Origin: DATFVA01 sp963800255
GTDB lineage: Bacteria > Bacteroidota > Ignavibacteria > Ignavibacteriales > Ignavibacteriaceae
Direction of reading: 5' to 3'
Length of the DNA stretch: 64,000 nucleotides
Assembly (NCBI GenBank): GCA_963800255.1
Contig: CAWDAK010000010.1
Coordinates: 165,267-229,266, forward strand
Below are positions 63,740-64,000 of this stretch, one piece after another. The position numbers and the translations under genes are program-made. The notes below the pieces were generated by a model that saw only the letters and a program-made list of their open reading frames with translations, did no database searches and was not told the DNA's origin. Position 1 is the first letter of the stretch; each line of letters starts with the position of its first letter.

Positions 63740-64000
63740 ATGGAAACAGATCTGAAGCTGGCTGTATTGATTGACGGCGATAATATCCCTTCTGCATATG
63801 TAAAGGAAATGATGGAGGAGATAGCAAAGTACGGTAGTCCTACTATAAAAAGGATATATGCCGACTGGACAAAACCTAACCCCACAAGGTGGAAAAACCT
63901 GCTGCTTGAAAATGCTATAACCCCGATTCAGCAATACGGATATACTACCGGAAAAAATGCCACTGACTCTGCAATGATAATAGATGCAATGGACATTTTA
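63740..64000 (+). CDS. NYN-domain (LabA/PIN-like) protein, 3' end outside window
   Basis: The first 87 residues are visible. LAVLIDGDNIPSAYVKEMM has the leading catalytic aspartates of the NYN fold, KRIYADWTKPNPTRWKNLL follows, and GKNATDSAMIIDAMDIL carries the second acidic cluster. This family (LabA-like, often with a C-terminal OST-HTH domain) comprises putative RNases. The gene runs off the window without a stop. Confidence 0.9.
   Translation, partial: METDLKLAVLIDGDNIPSAYVKEMMEEIAKYGSPTIKRIYADWTKPNPTRWKNLLLENAITPIQQYGYTTGKNATDSAMIIDAMDIL

Noticed and set aside
1..64000. tRNA or rRNA genes
   Set aside because: No T-loop/acceptor pattern or rRNA signature was recognised by eye on either strand; a covariance-model scan would settle it.

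Overview
The window is chromosomal DNA from a member of the Ignavibacteria or a close relative in the Bacteroidota/Chlorobi group. The evidence is the many exported proteins ending in a type IX secretion (T9SS) sorting domain with the NYPNPFNP signature, together with ordinary Bacteroidota-like housekeeping genes and moderately AT-rich DNA. I see no rRNA, tRNA, CRISPR array, phage or transposase gene.

Layout. 1-3017 holds the ends of three T9SS-sorted exported proteins, the last behind a perfect LacI-type operator palindrome. 3018-3529 is a field of hairpin repeats. 3530-5633 carries an aldo/keto reductase, a frameshifted secreted protein and a YjbR protein. 5633-18769 is a heme locus: hemB and hemY, then (after a divergent M14 peptidase and ATP-grasp ligase) hemN, hemE, a TetR-HemD fusion, a lipoprotein, hemC, hemA and a HemX/CcsA-like membrane protein, largely co-transcribed on the minus strand. 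18862-26958 is mixed: a band-7 protein, a pyrimidine nucleoside phosphorylase, aspS, a Mut7-C remnant, a metallophosphoesterase, an MscS channel, a HisH-like protein without its catalytic cysteine, and an orphan sorting-domain fragment. 26977-33148 is a chaperone cluster (clpB, htpG, cbpA, hsp20). 33402-34259 is a second, larger tandem array of hairpin repeats. 34365-39298 is mnmE-mnmG-rsmG-murQ, with two parS-like sites between mnmE and mnmG, suggesting that the replication origin is not far away. 39316-40310 is a toxin-antitoxin-like pair and 40464-43887 is mfd.

43918-62583 is the most unusual part. It is a mosaic array in which minus-strand genes for T9SS-exported beta-propeller proteins (FG-GAP, BNR/sialidase-like, PQQ-like) alternate with a plus-strand cassette encoding a double TFIIB-type zinc-ribbon protein, LemA and an M48 membrane metalloprotease that has its own C-terminal zinc ribbon. 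The cassette is present once intact (51013-53233), once decayed (57459-59328) and once as a 90-bp tail (47815-47904). Four copies of one conserved leader/promoter element lie upstream of the exported-protein genes. The array shows deletions, truncations and patchwork conversion between copies. The window ends with a YitT-family membrane protein and the start of a NYN-domain protein.

Quality caveat. Single-base frame disruptions occur in aspS (two), mnmG, mfd, a metallophosphoesterase (two), a band-7 gene and a secreted-protein gene. Since several of these genes are normally essential, and at least one disruption lies in a homopolymer, I suspect residual indel errors in the assembly rather than wholesale gene decay. 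Decay inside the 45-62 kb array may be partly real, because it also includes clean deletions of hundreds of bases.
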